Source of the DNA: Pieris napi
Taxonomy: Eukaryota; Arthropoda; Insecta; Lepidoptera; Pieridae
Reading direction: 5' to 3'
Assembly (NCBI RefSeq): GCF_905475465.1
Contig: NC_062259.1
Coordinates: 4,908,501-4,972,500, forward strand
Length of the DNA stretch: 64,000 bases
A model generated the notes under the pieces. The model had not been told where the DNA came from, did not search any database, and saw only the letters and a list, made by a program, of their open reading frames with translations. Below, one piece after another: positions 1-11,900 of this stretch (its first letter is position 1; each line of letters opens with the position of its first letter). A program made the position numbers and the translations under genes.

Positions 1-440
1 CTCAAAATCTATCGGTCCAAATCGGTTCAAATTCACAGGAAATGTAATTTTGAGGGAAATATTTAGAACGCCGTTTAGTAGATTCCGATCGGTTTAAGGA
101 AATGTAGGCATCACGCAGCTGCACGCATTTAACTTTATCGACGAATTTTTGTTATTTCGGCTTGCGGAAATCGTCAGATTATATATTTTTCATTATTCTT
201 GAATTATTTCCTTCAAAATAAAAAAAAAATTAGCTACGCTCGAGAATGTCGAGATGACGTTTTTTTTTTACAACTTTGTTGCCCTCCCCTTTTTTTCCGT
301 CACTCTCAAATTGTCAGATTAGTGGAATATACACTTTTTAGGATGTAATTAACTCACCCTACCTTAATCTGACGCGCTCGGGAATTTCTGATGGTCAATT
401 TTTTTTTACTAAACTGATCCTGTCTCCTTCACGTGCGGCC
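1..440. other. AT-rich intergenic sequence, probably repetitive
   Basis: No open exon is visible. The stretch has several poly-A and poly-T runs, and the words 'CGTCAGATTA' and 'TTGTCAGATTAG' recur about 140 bases apart, which suggests an interspersed repeat. I cannot name the family. Confidence 0.35.
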
Positions 441-700
441 TTATATATGGGCCTCATATTTTGTGGAGGTACTTAGCCGGGTACAAGGTATCCCCCTATA
501 TATTAATCTGCCGCGCTTTAGTAAATCCCGAAATCCCCTCTTGGGCTCCCCTACCATTGTTAGCGGGGATCTGTGCAACAGACTGGTTCTAGCTCTTGGT
601 ATCGCAAACAACCTTGGCCTTCGTCGTCGCACATATCCCCTAAGTACCCGAGTTCTTGGAGAACACTTGGGTTGCTCTCATTTATAGCAGTTGTGTATGT
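441..700 (-). mobile_element. LINE reverse-transcriptase C-terminal fragment
   Basis: On the minus strand one frame contains RPRLFAIPRARTSLLHRSPL. This resembles the end of jockey/CR1-type ORF2 proteins, which carry a 'P-RARTN' block just before the stop. The fragment at about 62.0 kb on the plus strand has the same block (LLAVPRARTNLF), so two relics of one LINE group lie in this window. The rest of the element is missing and the downstream frame is degraded. It is a dead fragment. Confidence 0.5.
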
Positions 701-796
701 GCAATTGTGCAATCAAGTAAAAGTTTTTGTATACTTTTATGAATGTCACAGATTTGTGACACTCATTTAGTGAAATTCTTTATGTATTTATATTAA

Positions 797-1227
797 ACTA
801 GCTGGCCTGGCGAACATCGTACCGCCTAACAGTCGACGCCTTCTTTATTTTTTTTTAAAACTTATTCTGCTATTCAGGACACCGGTCTAGCTAGTAAGAT
901 AAAAAAAAAGTTGATAATACAACAAATACATTATGTCAAAAAATAAAAATTTACCTTCCCGGAACCCCTCCACTAACACTTGAACTTTATGATATGGTAT
1001 TAAAGTTCAAATTGCGGTTAAATATTATTACGAATATTTTGTATGGGGATATAGAAAAGTGTTGTTTTTAGACTTTTTCACTCAATTTTTTTAAATTTTT
1101 CTCTCCGAAAGAACCATCCTCGTACTTCAAGGAATATTATAAAAAAAGAATCAGACAAATCGGTCAAGCCGTTTTCATGTTATGTCGTGACAACGGAAAA
1201 CGGGTTTCATTTATATATATATAGATA
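797..1227 (+). repeat. Interspersed repeat, 'ACTAGC...TATATATATAGAT' type
   Basis: Starts with ACTAGCTGGCCTGGCGAAC and ends in a TATATATATAGAT tract, with 'CGGTCAAGCCGTTTTCATG' near the 3' side. Several repeats in the window share this architecture: 1519-1861, 35257-35484, 50498-50704 and 62283-62580. I do not assign a class. It could be a LINE or SINE 3' region. Confidence 0.5.
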
Positions 1228-1518
1228 TTATTTCGATTTTAAAATAGTTTTACCTTTCCCATTAATAATATTTTTAATAAAACTTTGTCCATCGAGTGTT
1301 GTTTCGTTTTCCGTATTAATGTAAAACTGAATTGTTGATATAAAATATTGGCCGTAACACAGAATGCTTAAAATATTATGCTGGAACATTATTATTATAC
1401 ACTAAGCGTTTTATTTTCATATTTTATGCATTGTTTTACTACTTTATTTACGAGTAAATATTTTTCATTTAAAACCCTAAAGTTTGTACGCACTGGGTTT
1501 TTATATTTATAAATAAAC

Positions 1519-1861
1519 TAGCAGACTCGGCCAAGCGTTGCTGTGGCTAAGGTTTTTGTTATATTACATAGTAGTAAACTATTCAAGGGAAACGGTAGGA
1601 GAACTTATGTTAAAGGTAGATGACAGCTTATGTGAAACGTTGATACTTATAACACAGCGCCATCTGTTAGAATTGTATCAAATAATAAACAAATATTTTG
1701 CAATAAAATAATATTGCGACTATAATTTGAGATTTAAACTACCCTATCTTTTAAGTTGGATCAAACTACACACGGTGTGCAAATTTGATTGATATCGGTT
1801 CGGTAGTTTAGGAGTCCATTGAGGACAAACATTGTGACACGAGATTTATATATATTAAGAT
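1519..1861 (+). repeat. Interspersed repeat, 'ACTAGC' type (second copy)
   Basis: Begins ACTAGCAGACTCGGCCAAGC and ends with TTTATATATATTAAGAT. The 3' part carries 'TTGATATCGGTTCGGTAGTT', a block typical of this kind of insect repeat. It is diverged from the copy at 797-1227. Confidence 0.45.
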
Positions 1862-3300
1862 AAATCCAATATAAATCCTCCAACTTTGATTATGATCCCT
1901 TTAGAGTAGAAACTCTTGGGCCGTGGGGTTCAAGGCGCTCATTAAAGATTTAAGTTGTGCGCCTGGTAGATAAAACTGGTGACCCCGGTGGAGCTGGTGC
2001 TTTCCTAGCTCAATGAATAAGTATCGTAATACAGCGAGGAATTACTGCCAGCATTAAAGGTACACTGCCACAGGGAACAAACTTTTTAAATTTGTTTTAT
2101 TTTCTTTTATACATTTTTATGTTAAGAATATGGTACGGTTAATAATATTTTAAATACTGAATATTTGTGTTGGAAATAAATAATAATGTTATTTATTTCG
2201 TATATCAACATTACACATTATCTAATATTAAATTATACTCATAATCATAAACGTAAGCTTTATATGTAGAAATAACCTCTTATTACAATCAGTAAAATCT
2301 AATTTAATCTATCTCAGCGTAAATATAATATGACATAAAAATAATTGCAGTCTATTCTCATTGCGATCCTCATACTGACTGAAGAGCCAAAATTATAGAT
2401 ATTAATTAGAACAATTACCTTTTTCTTATCAACTGCCCAAAAAAAAGAGACTCGAAGAAATGTGCAAAGGTATACGCATGGATTCGTAATTTGAAGGTAC
2501 ACAGAACTCGTATCTTGAATGTACCAGTCAATCATTTTGGCGCTTCCCAGCACTCTGACTAGAATATTTATGTATTTCAATTTATAACTGTCACACAATC
2601 TCGACTGTTTCCAATTGGCGAAAGAGTTAACAATTGTTTCTTTGGCCGAGAGAATAATCACCTAGAATGAGGATACATTCAAAAATAAACGTTTTGTCAC
2701 GTCGACATATTATACAACTTGTTTACAGATACTGATTCGTTAACGGGAATAATGTACGATTGACGTAGCCTGCGGCTCAGTATATAGCCAAGGACAGGAC
2801 ACTGATGATGCTTCCTGCACCATTAACTTAAGAAATAAATTACTTTTAACAGATTCATACTATTTATTGGCTTCTGGAAACATTCTTCTTTTACTAAATG
2901 GTTCGGCTTTGGACAGTAAACAGAGAGACATAAAGTCATTTTCCTCAATAATTAGGAGTCTAGCGATAGTTTCTGTAGCAGTCTATTTTGTAACAATTAA
3001 TTTTAACTCTTTAATTCTGGTACAAGGCTGGATTACGCCGTGGTTTAAAGTAAAATGGAAATCTAAATATTTGATCCAATTCGTCAGTAATTATCTAGTT
3101 CACAAAGGTTAATACTAAAATCAAACAACAGTTTTGTTTTCATTTACCGGAAGAGGCGGCTAACTGGATGGAGGCTCATCTGATTTTAAGTGATAAGCCT
3201 ATGGCCGGCCTTTTAACAATGGTTATATACACCATGAAATAAAATTATTATTCGATTTTGATTCACAATTTGGTCATGAAGTGAAATAGAAATTATCGAT
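1862..3300. other. Intergenic; one weak minus-strand exon candidate
   Basis: No recognisable gene. On the minus strand an open stretch from about 2659 down to about 2419 is bounded by a TTCTAG acceptor-like and an AAAAAG|GTAATT donor-like site, but the translation matches no family I know. Plus-strand ORF 2867-3112 also has no recognisable content. Confidence 0.3.
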
Positions 3301-3308
3301 TCTTAAAC

Positions 3309-3700
3309 TAAAACGGTGCGGTGCGGTGCGGTGATGTTAGCGGTACCGTTAACTAACGGCCGTCAGTTTACAGTTGTTAATAACGGCCGTCTTTACTTTT
3401 TAACATAATGCAAAAAAAACTATCATTTTCGCTCGTCCAAGTCACGTTTCCACTCATTGTATTAATTAAATATGGGCACCGCTACACGCGAAATACGTTG
3501 AACTAAAGCTACGTTTTCCTAGAAAAGCGGTGCCGTTATGACGCTATGACGACCGTCATGCAAATGGCAGCACCGCAATTTGACGTTACGGTGATACTCA
3601 ACGTTCTCAAGGAAACCTACTCCGATGTTAATTATAGACAACGTATGGGTGACGTCACCCAACGCTACATTACGGCCCTTAGATAACGGCCATTCTGAAA
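3309..3700. repeat. GGTGC/CGGCCG-rich candidate MITE
   Basis: Contains a GGTGC tandem (three units from about 3315), two copies of TAACGGCCGTC, and further scattered CGGTGC/GCACCG and GACCGTC words on both strands, with GGTGACGTCACCC (palindromic) near 3650. Repeated short subterminal motifs in both orientations are typical of hAT-like non-autonomous elements. Clear ends and a target duplication were not found. Confidence 0.35.
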
Positions 3701-3837
3701 AGGTGGGAGCTTGTATTTTATTGTTTATCAGAATTCCAAATCATAAAATGACTGCTTCACGACTGATTTGAGAGCGACCGCCGATGCGAAAACCGCTGTG
3801 TGAGTTCGAAAAGTGAGTTACAGAATCGCAGGGCTGC
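3701..3837 (+). repeat. Short interspersed repeat, copy 1 (inverted relative to 50783-50920)
   Basis: This stretch, from GGGAGCTTGTATTTTATTG to GAATCGCAGGGCTG, is the reverse complement of 50783-50920 apart from scattered substitutions. Two copies 47 kb apart in opposite orientation show a dispersed family. No coding capacity was seen; it is probably a MITE or SINE. Confidence 0.6.
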
Positions 3838-4197
3838 TTTAAAATATTCTAAAGCTTCATTTCCTTGCTTTGAACGTCAGATGTTATACATATGACGTTC
3901 ACAACCGATTAAATATACACCTTTCAATCTCTAGAACACTTCTCAGACGGATATTCAATTCATCATCTAACATTAAAGCAAAGTCTGACGCACTAATTTC
4001 TAAACATGTCATTTACTGTACCTGTCAATTAAAACAAGTAACAGAGAAATACATACTAATGTTATAATTATTACGTTCGAATTGAATAGTATATGTTTAT
4101 TTAACCATGAAGGCTGTTGGCTATACAATATCGCGTTACAATCGATTTGAGCGATAAGTGCGAAGCATATTTAGATTTTCATAAAATTTAACATGTA

Positions 4198-4745
4198 TTG
4201 AAGTGAAACTTCTTTATCGGGGTTGGAAAAAAATTTAGTGTAACATTTTTTCGTTACGCGTCACATTTTTCCGTTACGCGCCATCTTTTGAAGTGAAACT
4301 TCTTTATCGACGTATGGGAGAAATTTTGTAGCAGGTTACGAGCCATGTTGCTTTTTGAAGTCAAACTTCTTTATCAGCGTTGGAAAAAAATGTACACACA
4401 TTTGTCACATTTTTCGGTTACGCGCCATCTTTTTCATGTCCCTACCACGGTTGATCCGAAGAGATTCGAAGCCATTAGTAACAAAAATATATAATAACGA
4501 TAACAATGATAGTAATACTAATAATTCTATTACAATTAATGAAATTCTGTAATAATCTTAGTACTACATAGTAGTACAGTAATAAGTTAAAATGAAATAA
4601 TTGTATTTGTATTCATGTCTATGATAATAAAAGCCTTTTGTTAAACTTTATCTAATTTAACTTTATTTAACCAATTTCTGTAAAGTTGCATAATATAGTA
4701 GATCATTTTTCGAAAAATAACTTCATAAAGAAGTTTCACTTCTTA
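4198..4745. mobile_element. Inverted-repeat element with GAAGTGAAACTTC units
   Basis: TTGAAGTGAAACTTCTTTAT occurs at 4198 and 4288 and, with one change, at 4355. The inverted form CATAAAGAAGTTTCACTTCT occurs at 4724. Each left unit is followed by a 'GTTACGCGCCAT' word (4253, 4273, 4336, 4416). The arrangement is that of a non-autonomous DNA element with repeated terminal units. A related word, CGCCTAAAGAAGTTTCAATT, lies at about 31570 in an intron of the V-ATPase gene. Confidence 0.55.
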
Positions 4746-5067
4746 CGTGTGTACACCTTGTACACGCACACATTTTTTTTTAATTTTCATTACAAGAGTG
4801 TCGCTATGTAACTGGATATTATTGTAGTGGTTGTTTTTCAGTATAGGATATTTTCGTACGTTGTATGAAAGTTTCCTATAAAATAGAGTATATTTTCCTG
4901 GAATTTGGTGACATATAAAATGATACAAACACAAATATAATATTTTTAGGATATGTTATATATCATATTATAACGCTCTTTTTCTCTACCACACAATATT
5001 TTTCTACGTAATGTGCATTTAAAAGTTAATTTTACTTTTTTAATTCATATATACTAAGGGTGTAAAA

Positions 5068-5115
5068 GCAGTGTCGGCCTAGTGGCTTTAGCGTGCAACT
5101 CGCATCTCTGAGGTC
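5068..5115 (+). repeat. tRNA-derived SINE fragment (head)
   Basis: GCAGTGTCGGCCTAGTGGCT followed by 'GCGTGCAACTCGCATCTCTGAGGTCG' is the head, with an A-box-like TGGCCTAGTGG core, of the SINE found complete on the minus strand at 13060-13350. It is cut before the B box. Confidence 0.6.
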
Positions 5116-5127
5116 GGCTTTATTATT

Positions 5128-5520
5128 TTTTAAATAATAGGTGGGGGCAAAATAGCCTACGGGACGCCCAAAAATGGCAGTCTTCGCAGCCAATGGATTC
5201 CCATTTTTAGTGTGTGCGTTGCTGGCGTTTCAGGGAGGAGTACACTCTTTGATCAGTTGGAGGTCGTATCTCATAGGTTCACCCCCACCTCATCCCCACC
5301 GGTTCGCTAGTTCGCAAAAGAAAGTGTCTTGTGGAGCGGATTATGGAGGACTTCCAGCCATCAAGGTGATGCTGATGAAATTTTAAATTCGTACGGGTCG
5401 TACGGTGTTGGAACGAGTTCTCATCCACTTTAGATCCAGATGTGTTGATGGTGCTATCCTCTGCATAGCAAAATTTGTCAGCAATCGGACAAACCATACG
5501 GTACTTTCAAACAAAACAGA
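5128..5520 (+). repeat. Interspersed repeat of lepidopteran type
   Basis: The stretch with 'GCCTACGGGACGCCC', 'GGCAGTCTTCGCAGCCAATGG' and 'GGTCGTACGGTGTTGGAACG' has the look of a widespread lepidopteran interspersed repeat. It is more GC-rich than its surroundings. Short ORFs on both strands here have no family resemblance and are treated as chance. The assignment rests on recall of the repeat and on composition. Confidence 0.4.
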
Positions 5521-8084
5521 AACAGATACAGAAATCTTAGGCCCAGACCTAAAAAGGGTGCCTTTATTTATTTTAATTTTAAATACTAGTGAACTGCTCG
5601 CATGTGACTATATATCTTATAGCGGGTTTTACACGAGCAGTAGACTGTATAGTTTTCTCATATTCTATATAGCATTTACTTTGTTATTAAGCTTACGACA
5701 TCACACGCAGTACTAAATCTACTAATTATTTTACAAAATCTTACATCTAAAATGTGTGGCAATTAATGAAAACATAAGTTTCACAAAAAAAATAGATATT
5801 AAAAAATACAATTAAAACATATACGATTATACAAGAACACAATATTACATTTACTTCACTTTATATTAAGCAATATTTCACCTATAAAATTAATTAAAAT
5901 CTTTCAATATTTTACATAATAACGTATTCATAAGTATATATGTATATACGTATAGTTTACTTACGTTAACGTACACTATATATAAAGTCCCTATAAAGTT
6001 AAAATATATAATTCTTGACTAAGTTTTTTAAATTAGAAAGTAAAATTAATTGCCCCTTAGGGTTTGAAATGGCAACTGCAAGACTGAGAGCCGGAGGCTA
6101 AAAAACTACGTTGTCAAGCTTACTATAGCGAACGATGCCGCGTGTTTAAGTTCATTATAAAATCAAAGTCACACGAATGACTTGTTATGGATGCGCGTAG
6201 TTGTGTATTGACACTAATTTTCGGCTAAATACCTATGTCATGATAAATCATTATTATTTATTGCATTCTAATACATGATGCCAATTAATTTTCTTCTTTG
6301 TAATGAGATACTATTTCATTGCAAATGTGCCTTGAATATGAAATTACGGGTACATTCTTCTAATTTTAGTATAATTTAATTAAATGACAGGGTCCATACA
6401 ATCGTTTATTTCATATTTCATTCAGTGATGGAATAACAAAAAAACTTTGATTACACGTTCATCCACTGCCAAATTTCTCCCAAGACCGCCTAAAAAGGGG
6501 AGAGGTTAAGATTTTGAGATGAGACTGAGCGCTAAGTATAACGGAAAAAAATGTAATATTTCCCGTAAATCAGGATTTTTTTTTAATGAATTAGAATAAA
6601 TTCATACTGCCATAAAGATATTGTTACATGGCTAGGACAATGTGCCTCAATGCGCCTAATGGGTACGTCTGTAGGCGACATCGCCCGCCGTTACTTCATG
6701 TGCCCACAGCTTGGACTAACCTTCTAGAATGGGTACATATTATATTTTATATTGCGTCAGTAAACGTATTACATAGGTTACACATTTTTATCGTCCGTTG
6801 AGTGAACTGACAAAAGTTGTACTATTTGTTAGCGCCTATTATAATTTCAATATTTTTTTCATTTAATGAATGTTTTTTAGCTTGTGTTTCCTCGTTAATT
6901 TACTGTTAGCTTTTATTTTGTGTGTGATTTTTTTTAAAGGATATGTTTTTTTCGGAATAAATAAATTTATATTAAATTTTGTAAATTTATGGGTCTACAC
7001 TCTACACAATATTTAATAAACGACACAAAATTTAAAGGATAGATTAATATAATTGGTTTCTAAACAAACTTCGCGATTTCTATTTTTACCATATATTTGT
7101 AAACTATGTCGAGGGTCCCTTAGTCATTGTAACATTTAATTATGCACAATTTGGCTGATTGCCGATTGTACCTGCTAGGTAGCCTAGCATTTTGGCCAAC
7201 ATCCAAACGATTACATTCACTGAACTGTCAAAGATAAGTTATTTTAGTTATCGCGACATTGAAACATATAGCATGTTGGCCACGTTATATTTAAGAAGAT
7301 ATAATCTAAGTGCTTTTTAATTGTTATAGTAACGAGGCACGAAATATGGTCTCTTAATCATCATCAAAATAAACTTTCATCATTAATACGTTCAACTGTT
7401 CAATGCAGTTTTACTAATATAAGCAAATACATTTCTGAGTAATTAATATTTGTGGTGATATGGATTTATGATCTGAAATTGTTTTTTAAAGTTATATTAG
7501 AAAGAAAAAGGCCAATTGAAATAGTTTTATTTACCAAATGAACAATTCTGATATCGTAATGACAATAATTTTGTGAATATTTAAAAACAAGTAAACAACA
7601 GCGAACTAATGATATTTGAAAACACTAAGCAAAATTATTAAACGTTTAATACATTAAAAAACTCTCACGCCTACTACTGTGTAATAAAACATATTAACAT
7701 TATGATAGATAGTCAATCCTGTTCGTACCTGACAGACATCATCAATTCAATAATTAATTAAAAGTAATTATTTAATTGAGAGCAAACTTGGCTCAAAGAT
7801 GGCTTGTCTCAATTATTCATTACCAGGGTTACTGTCTTTAGTATTAGCGCTGATAATATGACTAAGGTGTAAAATATATGTCGTTATGATACAAATAAGT
7901 AAGCAAAGCCCCACGGAATACTTTGCTGTTTGTAACCCTATTATAAAAGTTATAGTATATGTTTGTTTTCTTACTTATACAGATTCCTGACTGAAACAAC
8001 TGACATCGCTTTGCATTTTCAATAAAATCGCTGCGCATAAAAATATACAAGCTATGTCAGTCGTAACGCAAGCAAAGAAAAATA
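5521..8084. other. Intergenic, AT-rich; no gene seen
   Basis: Long AT-rich stretch without an exon-like open frame or recognised repeat ends. It runs to the 3' end of the minus-strand flightin gene. Confidence 0.5.
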
Positions 8085-8100
8085 CATTTATAAGTTAGCA

Positions 8101-8106
8101 TTTATT
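8101..8106 (-). terminator. Poly(A) signal of flightin
   Basis: AATAAA on the minus strand, about 185 bases downstream of the flightin stop codon. It gives a 3' UTR of about 200 bases. Confidence 0.6.
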
Positions 8107-8291
8107 GTCTTCTCCATAATCAACAGATATTGACAGAGTGGAAATAGCGGACTTTTTTGAACTTAATGTAGAATCGCTTTTAACGGCTTGTTGAATCACG
8201 ATAACGAAATCCTGTAAAATTAATATTAAGGTCACGATAGGATCGTACTAGGGTCCGCGAAGCAACGTTAAGCGGTGTTGTATTAGCGAAG

Positions 8292-8598
8292 CTAGATAGA
8301 AACTGTGTTAAACCCGAGGTTAGAATACTTCCTAGAGATAAGGGACTTGGTGTGAGCTCGGTGGAACTTTGCTCCAACAGAAATGTGCTGGAGAAGATAT
8401 CTGTCCTGTTTTGTTGATCTGGCGACGTCGTAGTTGTAGCTTTGGGAGTAATAAGAGCGGAGGGCCCGTTCACCCCATGTCTGGGGCTTTGGCCTCTCCA
8501 CGGGCAGGCCCCTATTACGCTTATCTATATAGGTAATCAGGTCATCGTAGTAATTCTTTTGGTATTCGTAGAGATAGTTGTATGTGGAAAACTTCGGC
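8292..8598 (-). CDS. fln: Flightin exon 2
   Basis: Starts after TTGTCACAG, completes the Arg codon, carries the conserved PKF...NYYDDLITYIDKR...QTWGERALR block, and ends ...NLGFNTVSI followed by TAG. Confidence 0.88.
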
Positions 8599-8878
8599 CT
8601 GTGACAAGAAATAGATCCAATTAAAAATATGCCTTAAATTTAAAATGTTAAAAGCGTACTGAACAAAAATCCATTTACCTGACCCAATGTTTACAGACAA
8701 GTCTCTTAGGTTTGTCATCTTCAGGCTTCTGAGGTGCCGGGGTATCAGCTACAGGAGCACCATCTGCGGGGGCTCCTTCTGCAGGAGCAGCACCTTCGGT
8801 GGGTGCTGCACCCTCAGCTGGGGCTGCATCAGCGGCAGGCGCAGCCTTTGTTTCTTCTTCTACAACGTCATCCCACAT
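8292..8878 (-). CDS. fln: Flightin, complete two-exon gene
   Basis: Flightin is a thick-filament protein of insect flight muscle that binds the myosin rod and is needed for filament length and stiffness. Exon 1 is 8679-8878 and exon 2 is 8292-8598, joined across an 80-base GT-AG intron that splits an Arg codon. The product is 168 aa (Drosophila flightin is about 180). Residues 1-55 are acidic and Ala/Pro-rich, with an imperfect PAEGAA-type repeat. From about residue 60 comes the conserved block: KHWVRPKF, then YEYQKNYYDDLITYIDKR, then RPKPQTWGERALR. These match the family's conserved central (WYR) domain. The start is the first ATG after a candidate TATA/Inr pair. No frameshift or stop interrupts it. 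Identity rests on the conserved block and is strong. Confidence 0.9.
8679..8878 (-). CDS. fln: Flightin exon 1
   Basis: Encodes residues 1-66 plus two bases of an Arg codon. The start reads MWDDVVEEETKAAP and the exon ends at KHWV before a GTAAAT donor. The Ala/Pro/Glu/Gly repeat in this exon is low-complexity and probably length-variable. Confidence 0.88.
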
Positions 8879-8904
8879 CTTGACTGGCTCTTAAAAACTA
8901 AAAA

Positions 8905-8940
8905 TTCACTGCATATTATTATCAATTCACTTTATAAATT
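8905..8940 (-). promoter_or_regulatory. Candidate core promoter of flightin
   Basis: On the minus strand TATAAA lies at 8931-8936 and a CAGT initiator-like word has its A at about 8910. That is 26 bases downstream of the TATA start and 32 bases upstream of the ATG. Spacing fits an insect TATA-Inr promoter. Inferred from motif only. Confidence 0.4.
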
Positions 8941-11900
8941 AATCACTCTTATCATGACACTAATCCCACCTTATTTAAAAAAGCGTGTGAACTGGTCTAT
9001 CGTTCGTTTGCGACTGGTGCCGTCCCCTAGGAACTTCGGCAGCCTCTCGATATATCTCCCTTCGACCCCACCTGGCTGTCGCAAGCGCTGCTAGCATTGG
9101 CACGCTCCTATCGTTTGCCAATGATGTTCTGTCAATACACAGCCGTTCATCAAAAATTTTCACGCTAATTGTTGTGCCAATTTTCATTTCTCACTTTCAT
9201 GTATTCGGACGTGGAAAATTAGAAAAATACTTGTCAATTGACACTCATTTTGTCATAATAGAAGTCACGATTAGTGTATTCTAAAACATATTCTTTCGAA
9301 AAACGGGTGGAAAAGAGCCAGGTTTTGTCGAGATTTTAAATAACAGTTTCAATTCGTAATTTGTGCTCTTGTCTATTTTTAAGTTACACAATAGACTCAC
9401 GTCATGTATGAGTTCAGCAGGTGTTCGTTAATTAAACGACAGAGGCGGATTAGTTAGGATTAATCATCTATTGTGAACCCATAAATGTCATAAACATGGT
9501 CAGCAATACTGCCAGTTTATAAAATGAAAGGTGTGAGACAATATGTCAGTTTCCACACCTGGTATAAAATTGTATCTTGTCTTTACGGGATTTACTTGCG
9601 TAGAACGAGATCCTATGAGACAATATAATAGATATTAATTAAATAAATAAATAAACATATATATAAATGATTTGAAAAAATATCTGTTTGAAGTGAAAGA
9701 AAATTGTAATTTGCTAAAAGTAAAATTTTAAAATAACCGGAATGGGACAGCGTCTGATTCAACTATATTTTCTTCAGTTAGCGGGCAAAATATTTAAATG
9801 ACATCCAGGCTATCTCATAGATCAAGTAAGTAAGGTGGCTAATTATATTTCATATCATAAAGCATGTTCATGTATCGAAATCAAACAAAACAAAAAGTAA
9901 TTAAACATGTACGGTATTTGTTTGTCACGTACTATTCGCACAAAAATCGCTTTGTGTACAGAGGGAATTTCTGTTCATCCGCTATGTTGGAGGTGCTATT
10001 GAGAAAAAAATTTCAAGTTTACAATATTCTCTTGTAATCCTCTCGACGTTAATTTGCTTAATGTATAATAAATCCAGTAGCTGTATTAAATGAAGGCGAT
10101 GTTAGGGAAGCGAACACAATAGGATCAGGTCAGGGCATTTCAAAACGCTTAATTCTCCGAGTGCAGCCTCGGGTATGCAATATTTTACGGAAATAACGTT
10201 TGCAACTCCAATACCAACTCAGGTTAACCTATTAATTGAATGAGAATAGTATCCCAAAACGCGGACTCATAACCAGACACTTTTGGGTGTCTATTTTATT
10301 TATAATCACTTTATTGCAATAATATTATTGAGTTCCCTTATCAAGGTTTCCCCAAATTAAAATAGTCCTTGGTTGATGTATCATACGTTACTTAAATAAG
10401 TCATGGCGGCGGTAACAAGCTATTCTTAAAGACGCATAATCTAATTTAAAAAAAAATCTATTTTAATCAAAAACACATCGCTACTGCAGTTTTTTCACTC
10501 TATTAAGATTTAAGCAGTCCTAAATTTAATTTTGCTATGGTTGCGTCAGGGATTAAATGCAAAAAACGAGAAAAACTGTAATTTAAAATGGTGTTATCAC
10601 CATCGGGCATTTTTAAATCTACGCGATTCTAACTGAATTTGTCTGATGCAGGTGAAGGTATATAATACATGCTTTGTAAATATAGTAAAAAATAGTATTT
10701 GTTTACGATAATTAATTTACCGTTAAAAACACAACAGCAAAAGCGCACTAGCGATTTTTCTTTAATATAGTGATGTAAAATATAATAAATCTATATTTTC
10801 TCTTTCATGGGTGACGGGCTCTTTCATCTTTAACCACTTTCTTCAAAACCAACAAAAGTGCGGAATCCAGAATTAACATATGTGTGGTTTTTTTAATGTA
10901 TGTACGAAAGTTTTAATTTATATATACATAAAGGCTGGTGATTGCAAGACACTATCTAGGCTCCAGGGAGTCATGAGCAACATGGATCCGCCCATGAAAG
11001 GACACAAGTTATGTCCTCATATTGAAGTACCCGAATGTAATTGAAGTACATAAATGAACGGTATAGCATATATCTATGTTATATTATAATAAATTGAATT
11101 AACTTCATTCTTTATGAGAACATCGCATTTCTCTTTATATCTAAAGTTTACTATAGGTTTTTTGAGAGAGTCGATTCGTGGAGACGTCGGTATTCGAAGT
11201 GCACCACCGACTAGCCTATCCTTATTTAATAAATAAATAAAAAGCCTTTTTAATTTATTTATGATATCAAGGATATAAAATTAATATTACTAAAAAGTAC
11301 ATGTAAATAATAAAAAAAAACTAAACACTCGAATAAATTTGAAATGTTTTTGTCCCTGTAACAGTGTCCGAAATGCTTGTAGCATTTCCTTTACAATTGT
11401 CAGACTTTGATAATTATATTTGAGATACTAAAATAAATGTCTAGTATTAGATAACGACACAAGAGCCCACGCAACTCCCGACAAGTTTAAAACCAGATTA
11501 AGGAAATGATTCAGCGGTTAAGTAAATTACATTAAAATGTCGGAAAATTTATTTTCTTTTTGGCACAAGCGATGCGTCTGACACGTTTACCGTCACTCAT
11601 GGATTACAGCTGCTCACTATTTTAAACTTGCTAAATTTTATAGCATTATTTTATTTACTTCAATAACATTGCTTCTCGCTTTCCAAAGTACCTACTATTT
11701 ATCTAAAAATAATTTCGAATAGATCATATTTTTTATCGACCTTCATAATAGAATTCCGAAAAAAGTTCACGGATACGTTTGTTGCATTAAATATGGTTTT
11801 CAGCAAGTATATAATCGGCCTTTAAACCCTACCAACCCATTAAAAGAGAATTTACTGAGTGTAATCTTACTGAATTAGTAAGTAAGTTTAATTAAAATTA

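Noticed and set aside
2314..2661. 115-codon minus-strand ORF with plausible acceptor and donor
   Set aside because: Splice-like borders exist, but the translation resembles no family and no partner exon was found; left as a weak candidate only.
2867..3112. 81-codon plus-strand ORF
   Set aside because: No conserved content; single open stretch in AT-rich DNA.
8180..8473. 97-codon minus-strand ORF overlapping flightin exon 2
   Set aside because: Off-frame shadow of flightin exon 2 and its 3' UTR; no family resemblance.
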